DNA of 64,000 nucleotides from Ruegeria conchae (GCF_000192475.1 NZ_AEYW01000018.1:186001-250000), one strand, 5' to 3'; numbered from the stretch's first letter, positions 15,757-24,929 are shown. Notes: generated from the sequence alone by a model not told the origin. Made by a program: numbers and translations.

Positions 15757-16379
15757 CGGCGCGCGGCACGTTTCTTACCTTCGAAGGCATTGACGGATCC
15801 GGCAAGTCTACACAAGCTCGACTGCTGGCCGATCACCTGCGACGTGAAGGCCGCGATGTCATTCTGACTCGGGAACCGGGTGGGTCTGCCGGTGCCGAAG
15901 AAATTCGCAATCTGGTTTTACAGGGCGACCCGGATCGTTGGTCGGCCGAAACGGAAATTCTGCTATTCACTGCAGCCCGGCGTGACCATCTGGAACGCAC
16001 AATCGAACCCGCACTGGCCGCTGGAAAAGTGGTCATCTGCGACCGATTTGCCGACAGCACTCGCATGTATCAGGGGATGTCGCGTGGCGATCTTCGCAGC
16101 CTCGTGGATCAGCTGCACAATTTGATGATCGGGCGCGAGCCTGACCTGACACTACTGATCGATATGGATCCGGAAACCGGTCTATCACGCGCTAAGGGTC
16201 GGCAAGGTGCCGAAGAACGGTTCGAAGATTTCGGTGTCGATCTTCAACTGCAGATGCGTGCAGGTTTTCTCGCTCTGGCGGACGAATTCCAGGATCGTTT
16301 TCGAGTAGTGAACGGCAATAGGGACATGGACAGCGTCGCGCAGGATGTGACAGATATTGTTATGACTTCTCTGCGATAG
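15753..16379 (+). CDS. tmk: Thymidylate kinase
   Basis: A 208-aa kinase that phosphorylates dTMP to dTDP for DNA synthesis. The P-loop FEGIDGSGKSTQA is at about residues 8-20, the DR(Y/F/H) motif is VICDRFADSTRMYQG, and the lid region RQGAEERFEDF is typical of the bacterial enzyme. It starts with GTG overlapping the dacA stop (GTGA), so translation is probably coupled. holB follows after 7 bp. This tmk-holB-tatD order is widely conserved in bacteria. Confidence 0.97.
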   Translation: MTARGTFLTFEGIDGSGKSTQARLLADHLRREGRDVILTREPGGSAGAEEIRNLVLQGDPDRWSAETEILLFTAARRDHLERTIEPALAAGKVVICDRFADSTRMYQGMSRGDLRSLVDQLHNLMIGREPDLTLLIDMDPETGLSRAKGRQGAEERFEDFGVDLQLQMRAGFLALADEFQDRFRVVNGNRDMDSVAQDVTDIVMTSLR

Positions 16380-16386
16380 ACCAGAC

Positions 16387-17508
16387 ATGAGCGACGACAC
16401 CCTAACTCCGGATCAGGCCCCTGGCGCACCACATCCGCGAGAAACCACCCCTCTTATCGGGCAGGACGCAGCACAACAGGCCTTTCTGACCGCGTACAAT
16501 TCGGATCGATTGCACCATGGTTGGTTGCTGACCGGTCCTCGTGGAGTGGGCAAAGCAACACTAGCATGGCGGATCGCGCAGTTCTTGCTGGCCACGCCGC
16601 CACGCGAGGATGGCGGACTGTTCGGCGCTCCACCTCCGCCTGACACTTTGGATATTGCCCCGGAACACCCGGTCGCCCATCGCATTCTTGCCGGGGCCGA
16701 ACCCGGCCTTGCCGCAATTACCCGCTCTGTCAACGATCAGGGACGGCTGCGCAATGAAATTGTTGTTGATGACGTCCGCAAACTTGGGCGGTTCTTCGGC
16801 TTGTCCTCAGCTGATGGGGGTCGACGGGTTGTCATTGTGGACTCGGCGGATGAAATGAACGTCAGCGCCGCAAACGCGCTGCTGAAAATGCTAGAAGAGC
16901 CCCCCGCGCGCACAACTCTGCTGCTGATTTCGCACCAACCCTCGCGCCTGCTGCCGACCATCCGGTCGCGTTGCCGCACACTGCGGCTATCCCCTCTCTC
17001 GCCTGACGACATGCAGGCTGCGCTGTCGCAAACCGATACGGAAATTCCTAGCCAGACTGACCATCTCGCAGCGCTCGCAGCTGGATCAGTGGGCGACGCC
17101 GTTCGCATAATAAACCTCGGCGGGCTGGAACTTTATGCCGAACTGATCGCTATTTTAGGCACCCTGCCCCGGTTTGACCGCCAGCGCGCTCTGAAACTGG
17201 CCGAAACGGCTGCGCAGCGGGGGGCGGCCGAACGGTTCGATCTGCTGCTTTCATTGATAGACGTGGTGCTCTCGCGCCTGGCTCTGACTGGTGCGACCGG
17301 CACCGCACTGATGCCCGAGGCCGCCCCGAATGAGGCCGAAACTTTATCGCGTCTCTCCAGCTCACCGCAAAAGGCCCGCCAATGGGCCGAAATCGCCGCC
17401 CCCATCACGGCGCGTGCGCGGCATGGGCAGGCGGTGAACCTTGACCCTGCCTCGCTTGTCCTAGATACGCTGTTCAAGATACAGGAAACCGCCGGTCACA
17501 ACAGATGA
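16387..17508 (+). CDS. holB: DNA polymerase III delta' subunit
   Basis: A 373-aa AAA+ clamp-loader subunit. A Walker-A-like loop GPRGVGKATLAW lies at about residues 42-53. The sensor/SRC-like region EVNVSAANALLKMLEEPPARTTLLLISH-type signature is present in two pieces (NVSAANALLKMLEEPP; TTLLLISHQPSRLLPTIRSRC). The SRC motif is SRC at the expected place. Delta' works with delta and tau/gamma to load the beta sliding clamp. Its stop overlaps the tatD start (ATGA). Confidence 0.95.
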   Translation: MSDDTLTPDQAPGAPHPRETTPLIGQDAAQQAFLTAYNSDRLHHGWLLTGPRGVGKATLAWRIAQFLLATPPREDGGLFGAPPPPDTLDIAPEHPVAHRILAGAEPGLAAITRSVNDQGRLRNEIVVDDVRKLGRFFGLSSADGGRRVVIVDSADEMNVSAANALLKMLEEPPARTTLLLISHQPSRLLPTIRSRCRTLRLSPLSPDDMQAALSQTDTEIPSQTDHLAALAAGSVGDAVRIINLGGLELYAELIAILGTLPRFDRQRALKLAETAAQRGAAERFDLLLSLIDVVLSRLALTGATGTALMPEAAPNEAETLSRLSSSPQKARQWAEIAAPITARARHGQAVNLDPASLVLDTLFKIQETAGHNR

Positions 17509-18311
17509 GCCCCACTCCCGAAATTACCGACAGCCATAGCCATCTGGATTTCCCGGATTTTGACGGTCAGTTGGAAGAAATCGTTTCACGCGCTGCCGAC
17601 GCTGGCGTGACACGCATGGTGACCATCTGCACACGGTTGCGTAACGAGCCCACGGTACGTGCCATCGCCGAGGCTCATGCCCCTGTCTTTTATGCCGCGG
17701 GCACCCACCCGATGAGCGCCGCTGACGAGCCGATGGCAACAGTCGATGAACTGCTCGCATTCGCCAAGCATCCGAAATTCGTGGGCATTGGGGAAAGCGG
17801 GCTTGATTATCACTACACGGCTGAGTCGGCGGACGTTCAAAAGCGTTCGCTGCGTATCCATATCGAAGCGGCGCAGCGGACCGGATTACCCCTGATTATC
17901 CATGCACGTGCCGCGGATGAGGACATGGCACGTATCTTGGCGGATGAGCATAGAAACGCTCCGTATTCCTGTGTCATGCATTGCTTTTCTTCCTCAGCCG
18001 AGCTGGCCCGAGCCGCCCTTGATCTTGGCTTCTATCTATCCATGTCCGGCATTGCAGCATTCCCCAAAAGTCAGGAGCTGCGTGATATCTTCGCCGCCGC
18101 GCCCATAGATCGTATCCTGGTTGAAACCGACGCGCCCTATCTGGCGCCGCCGCCATACCGCGGCAAACGAAACGAACCGGCCTACACCGCGCATACAGCG
18201 CGTAAAGGGGCCGAAGTGTTCGGTTTGGAGTACGCCGATTTCGCCGCCCAAACACAGGCCAATTTTGACCGGCTGTTCACCAAAGCCGCTAGCTACAAGG
18301 CCGCTGCATGA
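17505..18311 (+). CDS. tatD: TatD-family metal-dependent deoxyribonuclease
   Basis: A 268-aa TIM-barrel amidohydrolase-fold nuclease. Metal-ligand motifs are in order: DSHSHLDFPDF near residue 8, the bridging Glu in GIGESGLDYHY, His in LIIHARAADED, and later HCFSSS and LVETDAPYLAP. Members act in DNA repair or fragmentation. It overlaps holB by ATGA at its start and the metallo-hydrolase gene by ATGA at its end, so all are one coupled transcript. Confidence 0.95.
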   Translation: MSPTPEITDSHSHLDFPDFDGQLEEIVSRAADAGVTRMVTICTRLRNEPTVRAIAEAHAPVFYAAGTHPMSAADEPMATVDELLAFAKHPKFVGIGESGLDYHYTAESADVQKRSLRIHIEAAQRTGLPLIIHARAADEDMARILADEHRNAPYSCVMHCFSSSAELARAALDLGFYLSMSGIAAFPKSQELRDIFAAAPIDRILVETDAPYLAPPPYRGKRNEPAYTAHTARKGAEVFGLEYADFAAQTQANFDRLFTKAASYKAAA

Positions 18312-19105
18312 GCGAGCTGCGCTTTACAATACTTGGCTGCGGTTCGTCCGGAGGTGTACCGCGACTTGGGGGGCATTGGGGTGAATGCGATCCGGAGAAC
18401 CCCAAAAACATCCGGCGTCGCTGCTCACTGTTGGTCGAACGCGATGGGCCAGAGGGTACAACCTCGGCATTGATCGATACGTCTCCTGATATGCGCAGCC
18501 AATTGCTGGGCACCGGAACGGGGCGTTTGGATGGCGTGATCTACACCCATTCCCATGCCGATCACACCAATGGCATCGACGATCTGCGGATGATTGTTTT
18601 CAACATGAAAACCCGCGTGCCTGTATGGGCGGACGGCGATACCCAGAACGATCTACTCGGCCGCTTTGGTTATGCGTTTGTTCAACCCGAAGGCTCACCC
18701 TATCCGCCCATCCTGGACCTAAAGACAATCAATGGCCCGTTTGAGATTTCCGGCCCCGGCGGCCTGATCCCCTTTCGACCATTCCGTGTGAACCATGGGT
18801 CGATTGATGCTCTTGGCTTCAAGATGGGAAATCTCGTTTATCTGCCTGATGTTGCAGAGCTTTATGATGAGAGCATGGCTGAGCTTTCAGAACTCGACTG
18901 CCTTATCATTGATGCCCTACGCCGATCCCCGCATCCAACCCATGCCCATCTGGAGAAGACGCTGGGCTGGATTGAGCAATTGAAACCAAAACGTGCCGTT
19001 CTGACCAACATGCATATCGATCTGGATTATGCCACGGTTAATGCGGAAACACCGGATCATATTACGCCTGCTTTTGACGGCATGGTGATCCGGCAACCTC
19101 TGTAG
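18308..19105 (+). CDS. Metallo-beta-lactamase-fold hydrolase (PhnP-like)
   Basis: A 265-aa enzyme. The N-terminal CGSSGGVPRLGGHWG resembles the PhnP/phosphodiesterase subgroup. The metal motif HSHADHTNGIDDLR, the His in FRVNHGSIDALG, and the later asp in VYLPDVAEL are present; the final ligand lies in TNMHIDLDY. PhnP hydrolyses cyclic ribose phosphates, and related proteins act on tRNA or cyclic nucleotides; the real substrate is unknown. It is coupled to tatD by ATGA overlap. This tatD-MBL pair is usual in the order. Confidence 0.9.
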   Translation: MSELRFTILGCGSSGGVPRLGGHWGECDPENPKNIRRRCSLLVERDGPEGTTSALIDTSPDMRSQLLGTGTGRLDGVIYTHSHADHTNGIDDLRMIVFNMKTRVPVWADGDTQNDLLGRFGYAFVQPEGSPYPPILDLKTINGPFEISGPGGLIPFRPFRVNHGSIDALGFKMGNLVYLPDVAELYDESMAELSELDCLIIDALRRSPHPTHAHLEKTLGWIEQLKPKRAVLTNMHIDLDYATVNAETPDHITPAFDGMVIRQPL

Positions 19106-19149
19106 GGCAAGACGCTGTTCGCGCGCGTGATACCGTCGATGGCAGTGCC

Positions 19150-20082
19150 ATGTTCCAAAGCCTGATCGATGTCATCCTGCCGGTGTTTTTGGTCATCGGC
19201 GCCGGGTATACGGCAACCCGGTTCGGATATTTCCGCGAAGACCATATCGACGGGTTGATGAAATTCACGCAGGGATTCGCCATTCCCTGTTTGTTGTTTC
19301 TGGCCATCGCCAATCTCGATCTCAGCGCAAGCTTCGACCCCAGACTATTAACCAGTTTCTATTCGGCAGCCGGCCTCTGTTTTGTCGCCGGAATGGTTGG
19401 CGCTCGCCTCATATTCGGACGCGAGTGGGAGGACTCGATCGCGATTGGCTTCTGCTGCTTGTTCTCAAATTCGGTGCTTTTAGGGCTGCCCATCACAGAA
19501 CGTGCCTACGGACCGGACAACTTGACGGGAAATTTTGCGATCATCGCCTTCCATTCACCGTTTTGCTATTGTGTTGGTATCACCGTGATGGAGATCTTTC
19601 GAAACCGTGGCCATGGTGGGACACGGATGGTGAAATCCGTATTGTCCGCAATGTTCAAGAATGCGTTGATACTGGGCATCTCATTGGGCTTTGTTGTCAA
19701 TCTTACCGGATTTGTAATACCGGGCGTGGTTGATGACGCGTTGAACCTGATTACGCGCGCGGCCCTACCCGGCGCACTGTTCGCATTGGGGGGCGTGTTG
19801 GTGAAGTACCGACCCGAAGGCGATTTGCGCGCCATTATCTTCGTCTGTTGCATCTCGCTGTTGCTACATCCAAGCCTCGTATGGCTATTCGGAACTTCAC
19901 TGGCGCTACCGCAAGATCTGTTTCGCTCAGGTGTTCTTACCGCTGCGATGGCTCCGGGCTTCAACGCCTATATCTTTGCAAACATGTATGGGCGCGCCAA
20001 ACGGGTTGCTGCATCTTCAGTTTTGATCGGCACCGCATCATCCATACTGACTGTCTGGCTTTGGTTGACTCTACTTGGATAG
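19150..20082 (+). CDS. AEC-family transporter (auxin efflux carrier-like)
   Basis: A 310-aa membrane protein with about ten hydrophobic segments in two five-helix halves. The N-terminal half (VILPVFLVIGAGYTATRFGYF, and FAIPCLLFLAIANLD) and the C-terminal half (AALPGALFALGGVLVKY, and MAPGFNAYIFANMYG) carry the family's conserved helix-breaking regions. Members export or import organic acids such as malate or malonate. The direction and substrate here are unknown. It follows the MBL gene by 44 bp on the same strand. Confidence 0.9.
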   Translation: MFQSLIDVILPVFLVIGAGYTATRFGYFREDHIDGLMKFTQGFAIPCLLFLAIANLDLSASFDPRLLTSFYSAAGLCFVAGMVGARLIFGREWEDSIAIGFCCLFSNSVLLGLPITERAYGPDNLTGNFAIIAFHSPFCYCVGITVMEIFRNRGHGGTRMVKSVLSAMFKNALILGISLGFVVNLTGFVIPGVVDDALNLITRAALPGALFALGGVLVKYRPEGDLRAIIFVCCISLLLHPSLVWLFGTSLALPQDLFRSGVLTAAMAPGFNAYIFANMYGRAKRVAASSVLIGTASSILTVWLWLTLLG

Positions 20083-20154
20083 CCAGATCAAAAATCCTGC
20101 ATTGACTCTGCAAACAAGCAGGACATCTTTCGCAGCACCATCTCGGAGCACCGC

Positions 20155-20841
20155 ATGCCACACGCCGTTATCGTCGCACATGGACAACCGTCAAATCCGG
20201 CACCCGCCGAGGCGGCGCTGGCGCGCTTTGCCAGGCAAATAGATTCACTGTGTCATCGGGTCTCGGTTCATTCCGCCACTTTGGCTGCACCTGACGCACT
20301 TGAGACGTGCCTTGACGAATTGCACGGCGACATAGCGATCTATCCGTTGTTCATGGCGAAGGGTTGGTTTGTGACCAAGGCTTTACCTAAGCGACTTGGT
20401 TCTCGGTCGGTCAGAATTCTGGATCCTCTAGGTATCGACCCACAGTTGCCATTTTTGGTTAAAAGCGCCCTGCATCAAAAACTTGAAAATCTAGGATGGT
20501 CAGCACCTGACACTGATCTGGTAATTGCAGCCCATGGTTCAGGGCGCAGCAATAACCCGGCAACGGTGGCCCATGGGTTTGCAGATACGCTGGGCCAATT
20601 GGTCACATTCAAAAGCACCCGAACCGGCTTTGTTGAGCAATCTCCAAGCATTGCCGAGTCAGCATCAGGATGTGGTGAAAAGGCGCTTTGCCTACCCTTC
20701 TTTGCCTGTACCGGAGGCCATGTGCTCGAAGATGTGCCGCAAGAATTGGCCCGCGCAAACTTCGCCGGCCAAGTTATGCCAGTCATTTCTGAGCTACCCC
20801 AAGTCGAACAACATATCGCTGCGATATTGGACGCCATTTAG
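20155..20841 (+). CDS. CbiX/sirohydrochlorin ferrochelatase-like protein
   Basis: A 228-aa protein with two chelatase-like halves. The metal-binding His motif is seen twice (VAHGQPSNP near residue 9 and AAHGSGRSNNP near residue 127). Each half is about 110 residues, like the fused long form of CbiX/SirB. IYPLFMAKGWFVTKALP and CLPFFACTGGHVLEDVP are matching segments of the two halves. No siroheme or cobalamin genes lie nearby, so the metal and tetrapyrrole are unknown; the neighbouring heme-fold protein gene is only suggestive. Confidence 0.82.
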   Translation: MPHAVIVAHGQPSNPAPAEAALARFARQIDSLCHRVSVHSATLAAPDALETCLDELHGDIAIYPLFMAKGWFVTKALPKRLGSRSVRILDPLGIDPQLPFLVKSALHQKLENLGWSAPDTDLVIAAHGSGRSNNPATVAHGFADTLGQLVTFKSTRTGFVEQSPSIAESASGCGEKALCLPFFACTGGHVLEDVPQELARANFAGQVMPVISELPQVEQHIAAILDAI

Positions 20842-20852
20842 GCAAGCGCATT

Positions 20853-21851
20853 CTATCCGGATTGTCGTGCATTCGAAAACTCACAGTAGAACCGGTGGCA
20901 AGATCGTCCGTTTCGTTTTGCGGCGTATAGCGCTAGGTCAGCGGCATGCAGTACATCCTGCGCTTTTGGCATTTCGAACTGGGTCGACAAAGCAGTACCA
21001 ACGCTCGCTGATACACTGCAGGCCGCTCCCTCGAATTTCATCGGCTGGCAAAGTTGCGCGATCAGGCGCCGGGCAATGCTGTCGAGTTTTTTCCGGTCGG
21101 TCACCCCTTTGATAATCAAGACAAACTCGTCCCCGCCGACACGAGCGACCGTATCATCACTCCGCGTTTCATCAAGCATGATCATTGCGGCTTGCTGCAG
21201 CACAAAATCCCCTGCGGCGTGGCCCAGGCGATCGTTGACCGATTTGAAAAAATCCAAATCCAGATGCATTAATGCAAATGACGATTTCGTTGATATCAAA
21301 TGCCCGAGTATATGGTCCATTGCACGCCGGTTTTTTAGCCCGGTCAGCGTGTCTGTATAGGCCTGCTCCTCAGCCGCCAGCTTTGCACCTTGCAGACGCA
21401 GGTTCAATGATCTGGAAGCCTCCATCGCGGCAGATTTAGCTTCGACCAAATACAGCAATTCGATCGCCAAGTCGGTGCCTGAGAAATCTGCGCTTGTCAG
21501 TGCATAGTCTCGCACCGCATCCAATATTGAAATTCCGAATGACAGGTTAACAACCGATGCACCCTTTCCAGAAAGTGGCGCGATCAGGCCCTTAAAGGCT
21601 GTTTGCGGTTGATCTTGGAAACGAAGACGTAACCGCGCGCCTGGCGTCGAAAGCAACGTTGGAAACTCAGTGACAGAACGCGGGCGCTGCAACTCAAAGA
21701 CGTCAAGAAAACGCCGCCCTGCCATGGGTTGCTCCGGGCGCAGTTTCTGCACTGTGGGGCCCACTTGAACAATTCGCCCCTCATCATTGATAAGAACATA
21801 CATGGGGCACAAAGTATCGAGAAGGGAACCAAGATCTTCGGTTTCGATCAT
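20853..21851 (-). CDS. Diguanylate cyclase with HNOB-associated sensor domain
   Basis: A 332-aa protein. The N-terminal half (residues about 1-165) looks like the HNOBA/PAS-like domain that partners H-NOX in guanylate cyclases (VVNLSFGISILDAVRDYAL, then DLAIELLYLVEAKSAAMEASR as the start of a signalling helix). A GGDEF domain follows (DTLTGLKNRRAMD, ARVGGDEFVLI), with the product-inhibition I-site RSDD five residues before GGDEF. It should make cyclic di-GMP. Its start overlaps the H-NOX-like gene stop by 4 bp, so the two are partners. No EAL domain is present. Confidence 0.93.
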   Translation of the reverse strand: MIETEDLGSLLDTLCPMYVLINDEGRIVQVGPTVQKLRPEQPMAGRRFLDVFELQRPRSVTEFPTLLSTPGARLRLRFQDQPQTAFKGLIAPLSGKGASVVNLSFGISILDAVRDYALTSADFSGTDLAIELLYLVEAKSAAMEASRSLNLRLQGAKLAAEEQAYTDTLTGLKNRRAMDHILGHLISTKSSFALMHLDLDFFKSVNDRLGHAAGDFVLQQAAMIMLDETRSDDTVARVGGDEFVLIIKGVTDRKKLDSIARRLIAQLCQPMKFEGAACSVSASVGTALSTQFEMPKAQDVLHAADLALYAAKRNGRSCHRFYCEFSNARQSG

Positions 21852-22435
21852 GATTTCCGCGCCCCAAGCTCAAAATGACGCCCTTCGGCAAAGGCGCTTT
21901 CGATCAGTGTAATCGAAATGAGCTCTGACCCATTTCGACGCTCTTCGTTCGAAAGAACAACAAGTGCGCCGTAGTCATCCGCCATAGCCCGCAAAACACC
22001 AGTCATAACACTGGAAAATCCCGGCAGCCCGGGAGAGCAATATAGTTGGTATTCCGCTGATGAATGTTCCTGCAATTCAAGGTCCGGCAGCGTGAGATCC
22101 GAAACAGCAAGGCGCACTCGATCAGACAAATCATCTAGCGAGTGCAAAAACTCGACATACGTTACGCCCCCGAAACGCAGCAATCGCCGTAGGTCCTCCA
22201 TATTCCGATGTGATACGAGGTAGGTTCCCAAGTCCTCAAGAAACTCGGATTTTCGACGGTTCAACTCGGTACAAAGCACCTCCAGCACACGATCTGAAAC
22301 CTCTGCCTCATAGATCAGCATCGCCTCGAATTCGACGAAATCCAATCCTGCGGCTTGGGTCGCCTGCAGCCAGCATTGGCGCCCATAAGTGGCACAAACG
22401 AATGATTGGATCGCCCTGTTAATCAGCCCATGCAT
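21848..22435 (-). CDS. H-NOX-like (heme NO-binding fold) protein lacking the proximal His
   Basis: A 195-aa protein with the H-NOX N-terminus MHGLINRAIQSFV and family body (DFVEFEAMLIYEAEVSD; LGTYLVSHRNMEDLRRLLRFGG, and FLHSLDDLSDRVRLAV). In heme-binding H-NOX proteins the residue after the DEI/DDL segment is the proximal heme-ligating His (His102 in the Thermoanaerobacter protein). Here it is Ser104 (codon TCT). The propionate-binding Y-x-S-x-R motif reads YCSPG at 132-136, so Arg is Gly. Canonical heme binding is therefore doubtful; it may bind heme otherwise or be a heme-free regulator. It is translationally coupled to a diguanylate cyclase. Confidence 0.88.
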   Translation of the reverse strand: MHGLINRAIQSFVCATYGRQCWLQATQAAGLDFVEFEAMLIYEAEVSDRVLEVLCTELNRRKSEFLEDLGTYLVSHRNMEDLRRLLRFGGVTYVEFLHSLDDLSDRVRLAVSDLTLPDLELQEHSSAEYQLYCSPGLPGFSSVMTGVLRAMADDYGALVVLSNEERRNGSELISITLIESAFAEGRHFELGARKS

Positions 22436-22557
22436 GAAACAACTCGAATTGGATATCTGCTTCAGGTGACCCCAGAAAACTTAACAAACACCCAATATCC
22501 TGGCCGAGATCATGAGAATGTTAGACATTCATGACTAATCTGCGTGGTTCGGTTAGG

Positions 22558-24117
22558 TCAGAAATCTGTCGGCGCGCCCCCTTCAGCCTTGCGGCGGGCA
22601 ACAAAATCTTCAAGCTCTTCGCGGATCGCCTCGTCCAATGCCGGCGCTTCAAAATTGTTAACGATTTCTTTGAACATTCGATGGGCCCGTTCCGCAGTCC
22701 AGATGCCGCCAGCGACTTCCCAGGCCTCAAAGTTTTTCCAATCGCTCAGAAACGGCTGATAAAACGCCGTGGTATAGCGATCCTGTGTGTGTTGAATGCC
22801 AAAGAAATGCCCGTCATTTCCCACTGAACGGATTGCTTCAAGGGCGATCTCGTCCGGTCCTGTCGCTGTCAATTCCGGCTGCATATATCGCTGAATCTGT
22901 TGCAGGATTTCGCAATCCATGATGAATTTCTCAGGACTCGCGATCAGACCGCCTTCAAGCCAACCAGCCGCGTGATAGACCATATTTGTTCCAGATTGAA
23001 CAGCGGCCCACAGTGAATTTGATGTCTCCCAAATGGCCTGACCATCTGGCACATTCGCAGCGCACACACCCGAAGAGCGCATCGGCAATCCATAGAACCG
23101 CGCCATTTGTCCGGTCATCTGCGTCGAGCGCATGTATTCCGGCGTCCCGAACGCAGGTGCTCCGGACTTCATATCAACATTCGAGGTGAACGTCCCAATC
23201 ACGCACGGAATGCCGGGCCTGACATATTGGAACAGCGCAATCGCACACAATGCCTCAGCCAGCGATTGGGCGACCGCACCCGCCATCGTCACTGGGGCCA
23301 TTGCACCTGCCAGCGTAAACGGAGTTACTACGATCGCTTGCCCGCGCCGCGCCAACCTCAGACAACCATCGATCATCGGATGGTCGTGCTTGAGCGGTGA
23401 GGTCGAGTTGATGTTGGTATACATCCGAGGCGATGCCTCAAACTCTTCGTGACTCAAACCGCCTGCGATACGGACCATTTCCATCACATCTTCGACACGT
23501 TCCTTACCCAGTGAGTAGGCGTGCATCGCCTTGTCAGTCAGCGTGAGCTTGTCATAAAGCACATCAAGATGTCGGACGCTGGCATGGATATCGACAGGTT
23601 CAACCGGATAACCTCCGGCAAAATGGATGCAGTTGAAATACTGCGTCAGTTTCAGCAAATCCTGACACATCCGTCGGGTGCCGGGTACTTTTTTACCAAT
23701 TTCCATGTCCCAATAGTTCGGCGGTGACGAAACATTGCCGAACAACATGGTTTTGCCTCCAACCTCGATCTGACGGTCCAAATTGCGTGGCGTTATGGTG
23801 AATGAGCTTGGGGCTTTGCGCACCATTTCCATGACAAAGTCCCGCCCCATACGGACGTTATCACCAGAGATCGTACAGCCAGCTTCGCGCAAAATGCCAA
23901 GAGCTTCTTGATTATAGAACTCGATACCGATCTCTTCGAGGATGCGCATAGCTCCTTCGTGGATCGCCTCAATCCCCTCTGATCCCAACGGTTCTGTTGG
24001 CCGGTCTAAGTTCACAGGCGGATTCCACGGCATCTGATCGATGACTTCGCTACCGCGACGGGTGGCTGCACCAGCGCGGCCACCGCTGCGGCGTCTGCGT
24101 GTCCTGCTGTCTTCCAT
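22558..24117 (-). CDS. Trimethylamine methyltransferase (MttB)-like protein, non-pyrrolysine
   Basis: A 519-aa TIM-barrel methyltransferase of the MttB superfamily. It begins with a basic tail (SRTRRRRSGGRAG), then PWNPPVNLDRPTEPL, and the family body includes HEGAMRILEEIGIEF, FAGGYPVEPVDIHASVRHLD and GHFFGIQHTQDRYTTAFYQP near the end. The frame is uninterrupted, so no in-frame UAG pyrrolysine is used. Such homologues demethylate glycine betaine or other quaternary amines onto a corrinoid protein. No corrinoid protein gene lies beside it, so the partner is elsewhere. The methyl donor is unknown. Confidence 0.88.
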   Translation of the reverse strand: MEDSRTRRRRSGGRAGAATRRGSEVIDQMPWNPPVNLDRPTEPLGSEGIEAIHEGAMRILEEIGIEFYNQEALGILREAGCTISGDNVRMGRDFVMEMVRKAPSSFTITPRNLDRQIEVGGKTMLFGNVSSPPNYWDMEIGKKVPGTRRMCQDLLKLTQYFNCIHFAGGYPVEPVDIHASVRHLDVLYDKLTLTDKAMHAYSLGKERVEDVMEMVRIAGGLSHEEFEASPRMYTNINSTSPLKHDHPMIDGCLRLARRGQAIVVTPFTLAGAMAPVTMAGAVAQSLAEALCAIALFQYVRPGIPCVIGTFTSNVDMKSGAPAFGTPEYMRSTQMTGQMARFYGLPMRSSGVCAANVPDGQAIWETSNSLWAAVQSGTNMVYHAAGWLEGGLIASPEKFIMDCEILQQIQRYMQPELTATGPDEIALEAIRSVGNDGHFFGIQHTQDRYTTAFYQPFLSDWKNFEAWEVAGGIWTAERAHRMFKEIVNNFEAPALDEAIREELEDFVARRKAEGGAPTDF

Positions 24118-24236
24118 AGCTGTCCTCCTGCGCTCTCTTATTCAAGAAAGCCCCGAAGATTTAGCTCTGGCCGCTCTATCTGCGACAAGTGGTGTCGGTT
24201 TTGTCGTTCAAACCGGCGTTTCAGAGCACCGAACAA

Positions 24237-24929
24237 TCAGATTTCTGACAACCAGCCGGGAATATGGCCGATGTCGGGTAAAACTACATCTGCCAAAGGT
24301 TCGAGCGTTTCTGTTGTGGCAAGCCCCGTAAGAACACCAATCGTCACCATGCCTGCGGCGCGACCCGCTTCAAGATCATGAAGACTGTCACCAACCATGG
24401 CGACGCGCGACGGATCAACATCGACATGTTTGGCAAATGCCAAAAGCTGTCCTGGACCGGGTTTGAAGCCATGGCCACTGTCATACCCTGCAACAAAATC
24501 GAAGTGGCCCCGAACTCCGACCGATTCGAGATGACGCAGCGCCGGTATCTCGGCATCATTGGTCGCAACACCCAGTTTAAGCCCGGCATTTCGCATATTT
24601 TCAAGAAAAGGTGCGAGAGGAACAGCAGGCATTTGCTCTGACGCTGCGGATGCGTCATTGAGAGTTTCGACGATTTGATGCTGAGCGATGCCAGTCAAGT
24701 GCGGCGTCAGGGCACGCGCAATTTCATCGACGGTTCCCGCAATAACGATACTGTCAGAGCTATATCTCTCCTCGGCATAATCAAAACCGATGACCTGGCC
24801 AAGTTCAGCCGCGCACTGCGTATCGCCGTCGGATAGGCGTTCAAGCGCGATACGTCCGAACGCACCCCATGTAGACGCAAAGTCAAAAAGCGTGCCGTCC
24901 TTGTCGAAGACGAGGGCGTCAATGTTCAT
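24237..24929 (-). CDS. HAD-family phosphatase (phosphoglycolate-phosphatase-like)
   Basis: A 230-aa HAD hydrolase. Motif I is FDKDGTLFDF at about residues 8-17, motif II is GVATND, the Lys is in GHGFKPGPGQLL, and motif IV is MVGDSLHDLEAGRAAG. A helical cap lies at about 20-90, as in PGP or beta-phosphoglucomutase relatives. Its substrate is a small phosphate ester that cannot be predicted. It lies 119 bp from the MttB gene and 19 bp downstream of a DUF3572 gene on the same strand. A second, distinct HAD gene (gph) is at 62171. Confidence 0.88.
   Translation of the reverse strand: MNIDALVFDKDGTLFDFASTWGAFGRIALERLSDGDTQCAAELGQVIGFDYAEERYSSDSIVIAGTVDEIARALTPHLTGIAQHQIVETLNDASAASEQMPAVPLAPFLENMRNAGLKLGVATNDAEIPALRHLESVGVRGHFDFVAGYDSGHGFKPGPGQLLAFAKHVDVDPSRVAMVGDSLHDLEAGRAAGMVTIGVLTGLATTETLEPLADVVLPDIGHIPGWLSEI

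Noticed and set aside
22558..24117. Pyrrolysine-containing MttB
   Set aside because: The frame carries no internal TAG, and no pyl genes are present.
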